From Bradyrhizobium sp. LHD-71 (GTDB lineage: Bacteria; Pseudomonadota; Alphaproteobacteria; Rhizobiales; Xanthobacteraceae), in assembly GCF_031157255.1 (NCBI RefSeq), contig NZ_JAVIFX010000044.1, forward strand, positions 1-49,068: a stretch of DNA of 49,068 nt, written 5' to 3'. Shown here one piece after another: positions 8,641 to 16,517 of the stretch. The first letter of the stretch is position 1. Each line of letters opens with the position of its first letter. The translations under genes and the position numbers were made by a program. The notes beneath the pieces were generated by a model, which was not told the origin of the DNA, made no database searches, and saw only the letters and a list, made by a program, of their open reading frames with translations.

Positions 8641-9444
8641 ATGAACAAGATTTCCACCTTCCTCTGTGCTGCCGCAGCAGTGGTCGCGGTTTCGGCACCG
8701 GCCGTTGCCGCCGACATGCGCATGCCGGTCAGGGCGCTGCCGCCGCCGCCAGTCGTGCAGGTCTTCAACTGGACCGGCTTCTACATCGGCGGCTTCGTTG
8801 GTGGCGCTGTGGCCGATCGCGATGCAGAGTCCACCGCACCCGCCAGCGGCGGCGCGTTCTACAACGGCACCGGCCTGGTCAACAGCTACGAGCTGGGCAC
8901 CAGCTTCATCGGCGGTGGCACGATCGGCTACAACTGGCAACCGGTTGGCTCCCAGTGGGTGATCGGTATCGAGGCCGAGGCAGGCTATCTGCAGATGAAG
9001 GATAGCGTGCTCGACATCAACGCGCCGATCGGTGCGGCGAACGGCTTCGACAGCACCCATCTGGGCGACTGGTACGCCGTGATCGCGGGCCGCCTCGGCT
9101 ATTCGTTCGATCGCGTGCTCGTGTACGCCAAGGGCGGCGTGGCCTTCGTCGACAAGGAATACAGCTACGTGGACGGCTGCGTGGTCGCGCCTTGCGGCGC
9201 CTCGACGCTGCTCCTCTCCAACAGCGACACGCAGACGACCTGGGCCGTCGGTGGCGGTGTCGAGTGGGCCTTCGCGCCGAACTGGAGCCTGAAGGGCGAA
9301 TACCTGTATCTCGCCACGCGCGACGACACGACCCAGTCCGCGATCGCAGGCGGCACGGGTCCGGCGGCGGGCTTCACCTGGACCAACGCTCACAGCGATC
9401 CGGGCATCCACACCGGCAAGGTCGGCATCAACTACCGCTTCTGA
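8641..9444 (+). CDS. Outer-membrane beta-barrel protein (Omp25/RopB type)
   Basis: A 267-aa porin-family protein. Residues 1-23 are a signal peptide ending in AVAA; the mature protein begins with a proline-rich stretch and the family hallmark FNWTGFYIGGFVGG (38-51). Alternating hydrophobic strands and the C-terminal GKVGINYRF with a final Phe mark an eight-stranded outer-membrane barrel. The family (Omp25, Omp31, RopB) is abundant in Hyphomicrobiales envelopes and stabilises the outer membrane. Two cysteines around residue 180 (GCVVAPCG) sit in a predicted external loop and may form a disulfide, which is unusual for this family. A terminator follows directly, so it is a single-gene transcript. 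Confidence 0.92.
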   Translation: MNKISTFLCAAAAVVAVSAPAVAADMRMPVRALPPPPVVQVFNWTGFYIGGFVGGAVADRDAESTAPASGGAFYNGTGLVNSYELGTSFIGGGTIGYNWQPVGSQWVIGIEAEAGYLQMKDSVLDINAPIGAANGFDSTHLGDWYAVIAGRLGYSFDRVLVYAKGGVAFVDKEYSYVDGCVVAPCGASTLLLSNSDTQTTWAVGGGVEWAFAPNWSLKGEYLYLATRDDTTQSAIAGGTGPAAGFTWTNAHSDPGIHTGKVGINYRF

Positions 9445-9471
9445 TTTGCTTGGGGTGAATAGCTGAGTAAC

Positions 9472-9497
9472 GAAGGGCCGGAGTGATCCGGCCCTTC
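9472..9497 (+). terminator. Terminator after the porin gene
   Basis: A ten-bp perfect stem GAAGGGCCGG (9472-9481) and CCGGCCCTTC (9488-9497) with a six-base loop, followed by TGCTTTCT. It ends the porin transcript and may also serve the convergent acyltransferase gene, since the stem works on both strands. Confidence 0.8.
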
Positions 9498-9538
9498 TGC
9501 TTTCTAGCTGAAGCCCGTGCCGGCTCCGGCGATCGCGT

Positions 9539-10639
9539 TCATCCGAGCGACGGCCTGGCCGAAGCGCCTCTCGCAGTTTGCGGGAAGCTGCGCCGGAGGG
9601 TCATCGCCGGTTGCTCGACGAACAGCGCGGACAGAACTGCCGCCATTGTCGTCACGGCCACTGCAAAAGCCGAACTGGCCCAAAGGCTCCCGAGCAGGAG
9701 CACCGACAGTTGCTGGACCGGAAATGCGTACAGATACATCCCGTAGGAGATGTCCATCTTCGGTGTCAAAAGCGGGATCTTGAGCTTGCCCGCGGCGATC
9801 GCCGCAACCGGGATCGCAAATGTGAGCGCCCAGTTCAGACTGGAGAAGCACAGAAGCAGCAAGGCGATCAGACTGACGGCGATCGTGGCACGCGAAAAGC
9901 CAAATCTGGCCTCGATGACAGCGACAGTCGCACCGACAGCGAACAGGGTCGTCAAGCGCAAAGCTTCGCCCGAGACGAGAGGGCTCACCATGTCCCGGAC
10001 CGTCGTGGACAGCGCTGCGCCAACCAGCAGTCCGACGACCGCCACGCAAACAACTGCCATTTTGAAGCGGGCCAGCCAGGCTAGGGCTGCGAAGCAGATA
10101 TAGAGCTTGATTTCGATCGGCAGCGTCCAAAGCGATGCGTTGACTATTCCCTTGAGGTGGTTCGCATCGAAGACATCGGCCAGAACATACTCAGTTCGCA
10201 TGGCGATGGCGTTCTTCCAGAAGAAGCGCCAGGGACCATCGCCCGCCGCAAACAGATAGTTTTCAATCGGCCTGCTCGTCAGAAATGCCCCGAGAACGAT
10301 GCAGGCGCATACGCACACGAACAAGGCTGGATAGATGCGAAAGAGCCGGTTGATCAAGAAAGAGGTGGCCGATTTGGAGCGCATGATGCTCAGCGTATTC
10401 AGGTATCCGCTGATCGCGAAGAAGATGCCAACGCCGAGCGCGCCGAACGTCCCGATCCCGGCTATTCCGATTTCGGGTAATCCCGCGACAGCGAGTTGAT
10501 GCGAGCCGAGCACAAGAAGCGCCGCGATCAATCGCAGCAGATCAAAGCAGCCGATGCGCTCCGCGCCCGGCGAAGCCGCAGCGGGCCACGTCAGGCCACC
10601 TTGAATAGACGCCGCGGACGGGCGGGAATCGCCATGCAC
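9539..10639 (-). CDS. Acyltransferase-3 family membrane protein (OafA/YrhL type)
   Basis: A 366-aa multi-pass membrane protein with about ten hydrophobic segments. The N-terminal motif FDLLRLIAALLVLGSHQ near 32-48 contains the family His, followed by GVGIFFAISGYL and NRLFRIYPALF, and the C-terminal FVEQPAM signature. The family O-acetylates sugars of lipopolysaccharide, Nod factor, glucans or antibiotics; the acceptor cannot be told here. There is no polysaccharide gene beside it. The start at 10639 has no good ribosome site, and the first 28 residues are atypical, so the real start might be slightly downstream. It is the last native gene before the tRNA-Val island. Confidence 0.88.
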   Translation of the reverse strand: MHGDSRPSAASIQGGLTWPAAASPGAERIGCFDLLRLIAALLVLGSHQLAVAGLPEIGIAGIGTFGALGVGIFFAISGYLNTLSIMRSKSATSFLINRLFRIYPALFVCVCACIVLGAFLTSRPIENYLFAAGDGPWRFFWKNAIAMRTEYVLADVFDANHLKGIVNASLWTLPIEIKLYICFAALAWLARFKMAVVCVAVVGLLVGAALSTTVRDMVSPLVSGEALRLTTLFAVGATVAVIEARFGFSRATIAVSLIALLLLCFSSLNWALTFAIPVAAIAAGKLKIPLLTPKMDISYGMYLYAFPVQQLSVLLLGSLWASSAFAVAVTTMAAVLSALFVEQPAMTLRRSFPQTARGASARPSLG

Positions 10640-10771
10640 CAGGCTGCTCCAAGCGCGGAGCGACGCCGCCTGCGCGGCTCCTCCGATAAGGGTCCAGCTT
10701 CGACAGCAGCGTCAGATCTCGGACGCCAGGCCGATCGGAGTTCTAACTTCCGCGATTTTTGGATAGTCGCC

Positions 10772-10810
10772 AAGTGCCGAATTGAAGTGCCGAATTGAAG
10801 TGCCGATTTG
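10772..10810. repeat. Three tandem 13-bp repeats
   Basis: AAGTGCCGAATTG occurs at 10772-10784 and 10785-10797, and a one-mismatch copy (AAGTGCCGATTTG) at 10798-10810. The array sits between the acyltransferase start and the displaced tRNA-Val 3' half. Confidence 0.85.
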
Positions 10811-10928
10811 AAGGCGATCCGTCTTGCGCTTTCGGCTGCAGCGGCACCACGCGCTTCGGCGAAGCGGCCCGCCTTCGCGCTAGGGCGTTCGTTAGAGGTC
10901 GTGAAGCCCGCGCCACGAAGGCGAAGCG

Positions 10929-10975
10929 TGGTGGGCGCTACAGGGATTGAACCTGTGACCTTCCCCGTGTGAAGG
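10929..10975 (-). pseudogene. Displaced 3' half of tRNA-Val(CAC), left attachment site
   Basis: On the minus strand this is anticodon loop TTCACAC, anticodon 3' stem GGGGA, variable AGGTC, T arm ACAGG-TTCAATC-CCTGT, acceptor AGCGCCC, A and encoded CCA. The 5' half is absent: sequence diverges right after CCTT of the loop side at 10976. Its acceptor and anticodon stems pair perfectly with the 5' half at 23133-23171, so this is the original 3' end. It is not functional alone. Confidence 0.9.
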
Positions 10976-10996
10976 AAATTTTGCTGTTTGATTTGT

Positions 10997-11612
10997 TTAT
11001 GCTTTCTTCTTTGAGTGGGTGTTTTCCGCGGATTTTCCACGGGTTGGCGTTGGCAGTTCGTCGGCCCGTCTGGCCTCACTGCTGGCGACAGTGTGCGCGT
11101 AGCGAGCGGCCGATTCGGCATTCTTCCATCGCTTCGTTCGGACCAGCCCCTCAGTGTCGAGTTTGCCGTAGCGGGTCATCCATGTGCCGTAGGTGTGACA
11201 GAAGATGTGGAAGCCGCCTTCACGCCGCAGGAATGACAGGCTCGCCCGGCGCATTGCCTCACCCAGCATGTCGCGAAGGTGGCCGCTCGGGGTGAACCGG
11301 AATAGCCTTGCATTAGGCGAACGCTTGAGAAATGGAACGCCAGCATCGGCCTTCAATGCCGCTGAGTACTGTGCCGCGGTGCGCTCGATGAGTTCGACGG
11401 GTCCTTGAGGGGCTTGATGGCGGCAGCATCGGCCACGGTTGCCTCAAGGCTCGGGCCGAGCGACGCCACCTCCAGCTTCTTGAACAAGTCTTCCATGACG
11501 GCATCAATCTCGGAAAGCCCGTGCGCGAACAACTGCGCGCCGCTTCATCTGTTGCGGATGTGGGTCGACGATTGACGTGCTCTGAGGTTGTCCACCGCGC
11601 CTTTGGCGCCAC
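10997..11612 (-). pseudogene. Remnant of a tyrosine recombinase (integrase)
   Basis: The open C-terminal piece (10997-11356, 119 aa) carries the end of the catalytic domain: box II as FHIFCHTYGTWM (Cys where classical integrases have Arg) and the nucleophile in ARYAHTV. Upstream, another frame continues the same protein (HGLSEIDAVMEDLFKKLEV, down to about 11395), so a single-base frameshift near 11395-11400 separates them, and a further shift or stop lies near 11545. The N-terminal two thirds of a normal integrase, including box I Arg, are missing. It starts 21 bp from the left attachment site, the usual place for an integrase gene. It was probably the enzyme that inserted the left island part. 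The Cys in box II may be a family trait, not decay. Confidence 0.75.
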
Positions 11613-11705
11613 CTTGCCGCCGCCGCCTTATAACTCCTCTAAAATATAGGCTTTGGCCCCCGTTGCCTGCTCCGCTAACAACGGTACGCCGGGTTGTACC
11701 ATGTA

Positions 11706-12278
11706 ATGGGGATTGGGGTGTCGGTTCGGGCTGCCGTTGTTTCAGAAGGTGGGAACCAGCAGGACCTGCCGGTCGATCTCGATGCGTTGTTTCGCGCCTA
11801 TGCGTGCGATCTCAACAGTTTCGCGTTCCGCCGGCTGAGGGATCGTGAAGCTGCGGCCGACGTCGTCCAGGACGGCTTTCTTCGCTTCCTGGTCTGGAAC
11901 AGGTCCCGCCCGCAGCCGGTCGGAGTGGCCGATGCCCGCAATGTCCTGCGCACCGTGATCAGCAACCTGACCATCGACCTGGTACGTCAGAAGAAGTCGC
12001 GCGGCTTCCACGATCCGCTCGACCTGGCCGGCCCCATCGCCGATCCCTATCCCACACAGGACCGCTTCCTCGAAGGCCGCGAGGCGTATCGCCTCGTCAA
12101 GGAAGCGCTCGACGCGTCGCCTCCGTTGCAGCGCGCAGCTCTCCTGCTCAATCGCATCGGAGGCCTGACCCACGCCGAGATCGCGGTGAAGCTGGGCCTG
12201 TCCCCGCAACAGGTCTCGCGGTACATCGTCAAGGTGCTGGATCGCTGCCTCGTGCGTCTTGCCGCGGGCCCCCGCTGA
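11706..12278 (+). CDS. fecI: FecI-type ECF sigma factor
   Basis: A 190-aa ECF sigma factor. Region 2 covers about 25-90 (LFRAYACDLNSFAFRRLRDREAAADVVQDGFLRF), region 4 about 130-182 (LTHAEIAVKLGLSPQQVSRYIVKVLDRC). FecI-type factors direct transcription of TonB receptor genes when the FecR regulator signals that a siderophore is bound outside. The order FecI, FecR, FecA with the same strand supports this. The start is uncertain: ATG 11706, GTG 11718 and TTG 11694 are in frame and none has a strong ribosome site. Expression in most such systems is controlled by the iron repressor; I could not define a Fur or Irr site upstream. Confidence 0.88.
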   Translation: MGIGVSVRAAVVSEGGNQQDLPVDLDALFRAYACDLNSFAFRRLRDREAAADVVQDGFLRFLVWNRSRPQPVGVADARNVLRTVISNLTIDLVRQKKSRGFHDPLDLAGPIADPYPTQDRFLEGREAYRLVKEALDASPPLQRAALLLNRIGGLTHAEIAVKLGLSPQQVSRYIVKVLDRCLVRLAAGPR

Positions 12279-12366
12279 GAATTTTTATGTTCGAAGGGCG
12301 GGCGCTCCGATGCAAGGCGCGGCTCACTCGTTATATCGATGAGAGCCGACAGACCACGCCGGGTCC

Positions 12367-13347
12367 ATGCCGACACCACCCAAGCCGCCGTTTGAAATCC
12401 CGGAGTCCGAGGAGCAGATCGACGACCCGCTGACGCGGGAGGCGCTGCTGTGGCTGGCGCACCTTCATTCCGGTCAGGAAAGGCCAGAAGACCGGGCTGC
12501 CTTCGATCAATGGCAGGACAGTTCGCCGGAGCACCGGCGCGCCGCCGGAGAAGCCAGGAAGATCTGGCGGCAGATCGGCACCTCGCTGGTGCCGCCCCCC
12601 AAACCGAAGACCCCGAAGCTGCCGGTCGTCATTCTCCTGGCGATCGCTCTGTCGATGATGGCGTTTGCGCTCGGCCTGTTTGGTCCGCCGCGCTCCTACC
12701 TTGCCGACTACCGGTCGGCGACGGGCGAAGTGCGCCAGGTCGTGCTGCGCGACGGCTCGACGGTCGATCTCGACACCGGCACGAGCTTCGACGTCAGCGA
12801 TGGTGGCCGGACGATCACGCTCTACACCGGACAGGTTTTCGTCAATGTCAAACAGGGGCAAGGCCGGCCGTTCCAGGTGATCGCCGGGAACGTGCACGCC
12901 CGGGCGCTCGGCACCGCCTACGCGGTGCGGCGCGACGAAGATGCCGCGACGGTGATCGTGACCGAAAGCTCTGTCCAGGTGACGGACACAATGCGAGCCG
13001 ACGGAACTCCGGTTCGGGTCGATGCCGGCTGGCTGGTGCGCGGCACGCCCACCGAGGGCGTCGGCATCCCGCAGCGGGCCGATGTGACCGGACTGACCGC
13101 CTGGCGGCAGGGCGGGCTGGTGTTCAAGGATCGTCCGCTTGAGCAGGTCGTCGCTGAGGTGGAGCGCTATCGCCGCGGCAGGATTCTCATTCTCGAGGAG
13201 GCCGTCCGGAAGCTGCCCGTCACCGGCACCGTGAACCTCGCGCAGACCGGCGAATTTCTGGCCTCGCTCGAGATCGTCCTGCCTGTCAGCGTGACGCAGT
13301 TGCCGGGTCTGGTGGTGATCCGGAGGGACGCTTCCCGCCATCCGTAG
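12367..13347 (+). CDS. fecR: FecR-type transmembrane anti-sigma regulator
   Basis: A 326-aa protein: cytoplasmic N-terminal domain (about 15-70, REALLWLAHLHSGQERPEDRAAFDQW), one membrane helix (about 85-104, VVILLAIALSMMAFALGLFG), then a periplasmic FecR domain (about 110-215, RQVVLRDGSTVDLDTGTSFDV, then GQVFVNVKQGQGRPFQV) and a C-terminal domain with WRQGGLVFKDRPLEQVVAEV. It holds the sigma factor inactive and senses the receptor's N-terminal signalling domain in the periplasm. It starts 88 bp after the sigma gene and 66 bp before the receptor start, so the three form one cassette. All expected domains are present. Confidence 0.92.
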   Translation: MPTPPKPPFEIPESEEQIDDPLTREALLWLAHLHSGQERPEDRAAFDQWQDSSPEHRRAAGEARKIWRQIGTSLVPPPKPKTPKLPVVILLAIALSMMAFALGLFGPPRSYLADYRSATGEVRQVVLRDGSTVDLDTGTSFDVSDGGRTITLYTGQVFVNVKQGQGRPFQVIAGNVHARALGTAYAVRRDEDAATVIVTESSVQVTDTMRADGTPVRVDAGWLVRGTPTEGVGIPQRADVTGLTAWRQGGLVFKDRPLEQVVAEVERYRRGRILILEEAVRKLPVTGTVNLAQTGEFLASLEIVLPVSVTQLPGLVVIRRDASRHP

Positions 13348-13413
13348 AAAAATTCCGGTGCCGGCCGATGCAACCGCATTCCCGTCCGTTTCTCCAGACG
13401 AGGGGTGCACGCA

Positions 13414-15945
13414 ATGTCGCGTCGACCGCGAGATGGGGGTTGCAAGATAGTGGGGAATGGTGCGCGTTCGTCGCTCTGGGGTTGCGCCAGGGCGTTTCTG
13501 CTGTGCGGGACCGCGGCGCTGGCCACGTTGCACGGCCATCCCGCCGCGGCGTCCGGCTCGCCGAAGCCGTCAAAGCAGGCGCAGCGTGCATTCACGTCCG
13601 CAAAACATCAGTTCGAGATTCCGGCCGGATCGCTGCAGGACGCGCTGCAGGCGTGGTCGGCGACGACCAGACTGAAGATCCTCGCATCGGCCGACGACGT
13701 CCGGTCGATTGCGGTGGAAGCAGTGTCGGGGGCATTCACGGCGGAGCAGGCGCTGGCAAAGCTGCTGGATTCGACGAACCTGAAATACGCCGTGACCGGC
13801 GCGCAAACGGTCAGCGTGTTCGATCCGGGAAACACCCGCGCCCAGGCGACAGAGCTGCCGGAGATTACGGTCAACGCGCCGGCGCATAACAATCCGAATT
13901 CGACGATGACGCCGATGCCGCCTTATGCAGGCGGGCAGGTTGCGACCGGCGGACAGATCGGCATGCTCGGCAATCGCGACGTCATGGACACGCCGTTCAG
14001 TCAGACCAGCTACACGAACAAGACAATCCAGAACCAGCAGGCCCGGACGGTGCAGGAAGTCATGGACAATGATCCATCGGTCATGGCGACGGCAAGCGGC
14101 ACCACACACCTGTGGGAGAATGATTCTATTCGAGGCTTTCGAACCTGGTCGTATTCTGCGGGCCGAAGTCTGAATGGTTTGCCCGGCCTGGCACCACAGT
14201 TCTCGCCCTCGATTGATTTCATTGAGCGCGTCGAAATATTCAAGGGGCCGAGCGCTTTGGTGAACGCCATGGCGGTGGCGTCCGGCAACATCGGAGGCAC
14301 GATCAATCTCGTCACCAAACAAGCCTATGATGAGCCGCTGACGCAATTGACGACGCGCTACATGTCCAGGTCGCAACCTGGCGCACATGTCGATGTCGGC
14401 CGGCGTTTTGGCGTCGACAAGGAGTTTGGCCTTCGCTTCAACGGATCATTCGACAAGGGGGATACGCCGATCAGTCCGGAGCATGCGCAAAATGGCACGG
14501 CGGCACTCAATCTCGACTATCGCGGCGAACGTTTCCGTCTGTCCGCCGACATTGCGCATGTGTCTCGGGATGCCGGCGCGGGGCCAAATTACCTGCGGCC
14601 CGCCGCTGATGGTTTCCCTGTCAAGGCGCCGAATTCCGCAAGGAGCCTCCTTCCGTATTGGGCCGAAAGCTCGGTGAAATCCACTGTCGGTATGATACGC
14701 GGCGAGCTCGATATTACCGACGACATCATGGCCTATGGTGCAATCGGCGCTCAGCGAAGCGAGTTCAAATCACGCGGCATCGGCCCGGCAGCTCTGTTGG
14801 ACTCCACCGGAAATTACAGAGTAGAAACGTGGCGGGAACACGGGATGACCGACGTCTTGTCGATGCAAGGCGGCCTCAGGGCGAAGGTAACGACCGACCT
14901 GGTCAAACACGACCTCAATCTGAATGTTTCCCGCGGCCGATATGAGCGTTTCCAAAATCCCTTCACAGAGGCAGAGCTATTCCCGGGTTCTATATATAAT
15001 CCGGTTTTTGGCGCGGAGCCCGCGCGATCCGATTTTGGACCACTCAATAGACGTAGCGATACAACAACCTCCAGCATTGGTATCGCAGACATCATCTCCA
15101 TGTTTGACGATCGTTTTCAATTTATTGCCGGAGTTCGCTACCAGACAATAGATTCCACAAACTACAGCAGGAACACCAATCTTTTCACCTCGGAATACAA
15201 CAGCAACGCATGGACCCCGGCCTTCGGCCTTGTCGTCAAGCCGTGGCAGAACGTGTCGCTGTATGCGAGCTATATTGAGGGGCTGGAGATAGGAACGACG
15301 GTTCCGGTTACTTACGCCAATGCTGGCGAAGTGTTTCCGCCCTATGTCAGCAGGCAGTATGAAACTGGAGTCAAAGTTGATTGGGGCACGGTGACGACGA
15401 CCCTGGCGGTGTTCCAGATCGCTCAGCCAAGCACAGTCGATATTGCCTCTACGTCGGGCGGACTCCCGACGCTTGCGCTCGACGGCGAGCAGCGGAATCG
15501 CGGTATCGAGCTGAACGCCTATGGCGAACTCATGCCGGGCGTGCGCCTGCTCGGTGGCGTCACTTTTCTCGACGCTCGCCAAACCCAAACTGCCAATGGG
15601 ATCAATGACGGAGAGAGAGCGCATGGGGCGCCCAGGGTCCGGACGGTGATTGGCGGCGAATGGGATACGCCTTTCATCGACGGGCTGACGTTGGCCGGCC
15701 GCTTCACTTACACGAGCAGTCAGGTGATCAACAATTCCAAGCCGGACCTTGCAATTCCCTCATGGACGACTGTCGATCTCGGGGCGCGCTATACCTTCGC
15801 CTCGCCGTGGAATGACACACCGATCACCATCCGCTTCAATGTCGATAACGTCTTCAACAAGAGCTACTGGAAGACCGCAGAAGGCAACTACATGTATGCC
15901 GGCGTGCCGCGCACCTACCGGCTCTCCACGACATTCAACTTTTGA
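13414..15945 (+). CDS. TonB-dependent siderophore receptor with signalling (STN) domain
   Basis: An 843-aa outer-membrane receptor of the FecA/FpvA type. After a long signal region (about 1-46) comes the secretin/TonB short N-terminal domain (about 62-135, FEIPAGSLQDALQAWSATT), which contacts FecR; then the plug (about 190-290, with RTVQEVMDNDPSV and FKGPSALVNA) and a barrel ending in FNF. It imports a ferric siderophore with energy from TonB; the ligand is unknown. The plug motifs resemble ferrioxamine/ferrichrome-type receptors. ATG 13414 is preferred over GTG 13405 because GACGAGGGG lies eight bases before it. The stretch around 14950-15200 is AT-richer than its surroundings, which fits horizontal transfer. 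No tonB-exbB-exbD genes are in the window. Confidence 0.92.
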   Translation: MSRRPRDGGCKIVGNGARSSLWGCARAFLLCGTAALATLHGHPAAASGSPKPSKQAQRAFTSAKHQFEIPAGSLQDALQAWSATTRLKILASADDVRSIAVEAVSGAFTAEQALAKLLDSTNLKYAVTGAQTVSVFDPGNTRAQATELPEITVNAPAHNNPNSTMTPMPPYAGGQVATGGQIGMLGNRDVMDTPFSQTSYTNKTIQNQQARTVQEVMDNDPSVMATASGTTHLWENDSIRGFRTWSYSAGRSLNGLPGLAPQFSPSIDFIERVEIFKGPSALVNAMAVASGNIGGTINLVTKQAYDEPLTQLTTRYMSRSQPGAHVDVGRRFGVDKEFGLRFNGSFDKGDTPISPEHAQNGTAALNLDYRGERFRLSADIAHVSRDAGAGPNYLRPAADGFPVKAPNSARSLLPYWAESSVKSTVGMIRGELDITDDIMAYGAIGAQRSEFKSRGIGPAALLDSTGNYRVETWREHGMTDVLSMQGGLRAKVTTDLVKHDLNLNVSRGRYERFQNPFTEAELFPGSIYNPVFGAEPARSDFGPLNRRSDTTTSSIGIADIISMFDDRFQFIAGVRYQTIDSTNYSRNTNLFTSEYNSNAWTPAFGLVVKPWQNVSLYASYIEGLEIGTTVPVTYANAGEVFPPYVSRQYETGVKVDWGTVTTTLAVFQIAQPSTVDIASTSGGLPTLALDGEQRNRGIELNAYGELMPGVRLLGGVTFLDARQTQTANGINDGERAHGAPRVRTVIGGEWDTPFIDGLTLAGRFTYTSSQVINNSKPDLAIPSWTTVDLGARYTFASPWNDTPITIRFNVDNVFNKSYWKTAEGNYMYAGVPRTYRLSTTFNF

Positions 15946-15948
15946 GCC

Positions 15949-16215
15949 ATGGTCGTGGTTCTGCCACTGGCACTGACCATAGCCGGTTGTTTGTGCCTCT
16001 ACCTCGCCAGCCCGAATCAAAAATGGCGTTCGCGGCCTCTCCCCCGAACGCCACTATGGGCTGCCGGTGGTTTGCTGCTGGCGGCCGGCCTTGCTGCATG
16101 GATTGCGGCATTGCAGCCGTTGTCCGGGTTCTTCGTAGCCCTGCATGTGGCGATGGTTTGTCTCTTCGTCTTTCCCTGTTCGGCCGCCCTCCGCAGCTTC
16201 GGGCGGAGGAACTGA
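15949..16215 (+). CDS. Small membrane protein, DUF3325-like
   Basis: An 88-aa protein with three hydrophobic segments (about 2-20, 35-52, 58-77). It starts four bases after the receptor stop. Small proteins of this shape are regular companions of FecA-type receptors and PepSY membrane proteins, and the first helix plus LYLASPNQKW fits DUF3325, but this assignment is by pattern only. Its role in iron uptake is not established. Confidence 0.7.
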   Translation: MVVVLPLALTIAGCLCLYLASPNQKWRSRPLPRTPLWAAGGLLLAAGLAAWIAALQPLSGFFVALHVAMVCLFVFPCSAALRSFGRRN

Positions 16216-16216
16216 C

Positions 16217-16510
16217 ATGCCGGGCGAGATGCGTCCTGACTGGTGGGGCAAGGCCAGTGCGGGCGCAGTCCTTGGCTTGGGCCTGGCGCTCTCGCTGGTC
16301 GGCCTCTACGCATATTTGGGACCGGGCGGCATCAATGCGCCGGGCGGGCGCTACTCGCTGATGCGCCATCTGGAAGCTATCATCTGGATCGCGGTGTTCG
16401 GCTTCTGCTTCCTGTTTCGCAGCGGTCGCGCTGCCTGGACATGGCTCGGCGCGGCGAACCTGATCGCCTTCGCGGCGCTGTTTGCCTGCCGCTTCTATTT
16501 TTTCGCGTGA
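16217..16510 (+). CDS. Small membrane protein, DUF3649-like
   Basis: A 97-aa protein with three hydrophobic segments (about 13-32, 50-65, 73-95). The ATG at 16217 follows GGAGGA at 16205-16210, six bases away, and lies one base after the preceding stop, so translation is coupled. The segment RSGRAAWTWLGAAN resembles the DUF3649 core, a family found between TonB receptor and PepSY genes. Function unknown; the tight spacing ties it to iron uptake. Confidence 0.68.
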   Translation: MPGEMRPDWWGKASAGAVLGLGLALSLVGLYAYLGPGGINAPGGRYSLMRHLEAIIWIAVFGFCFLFRSGRAAWTWLGAANLIAFAALFACRFYFFA

Positions 16511-16517
16511 GGGCGAC

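Noticed and set aside
10772-10810. Possible CRISPR array
   Set aside because: The three 13-bp units are directly adjacent with no spacers, and there are no cas genes.
11029-11041. Shared 13-mer GGATTTTCCACGG at 11029 and 18890 as possible arm sites
   Set aside because: One copy lies within integrase coding sequence and the two are placed on opposite sides of their tRNA fragments; too short to claim.
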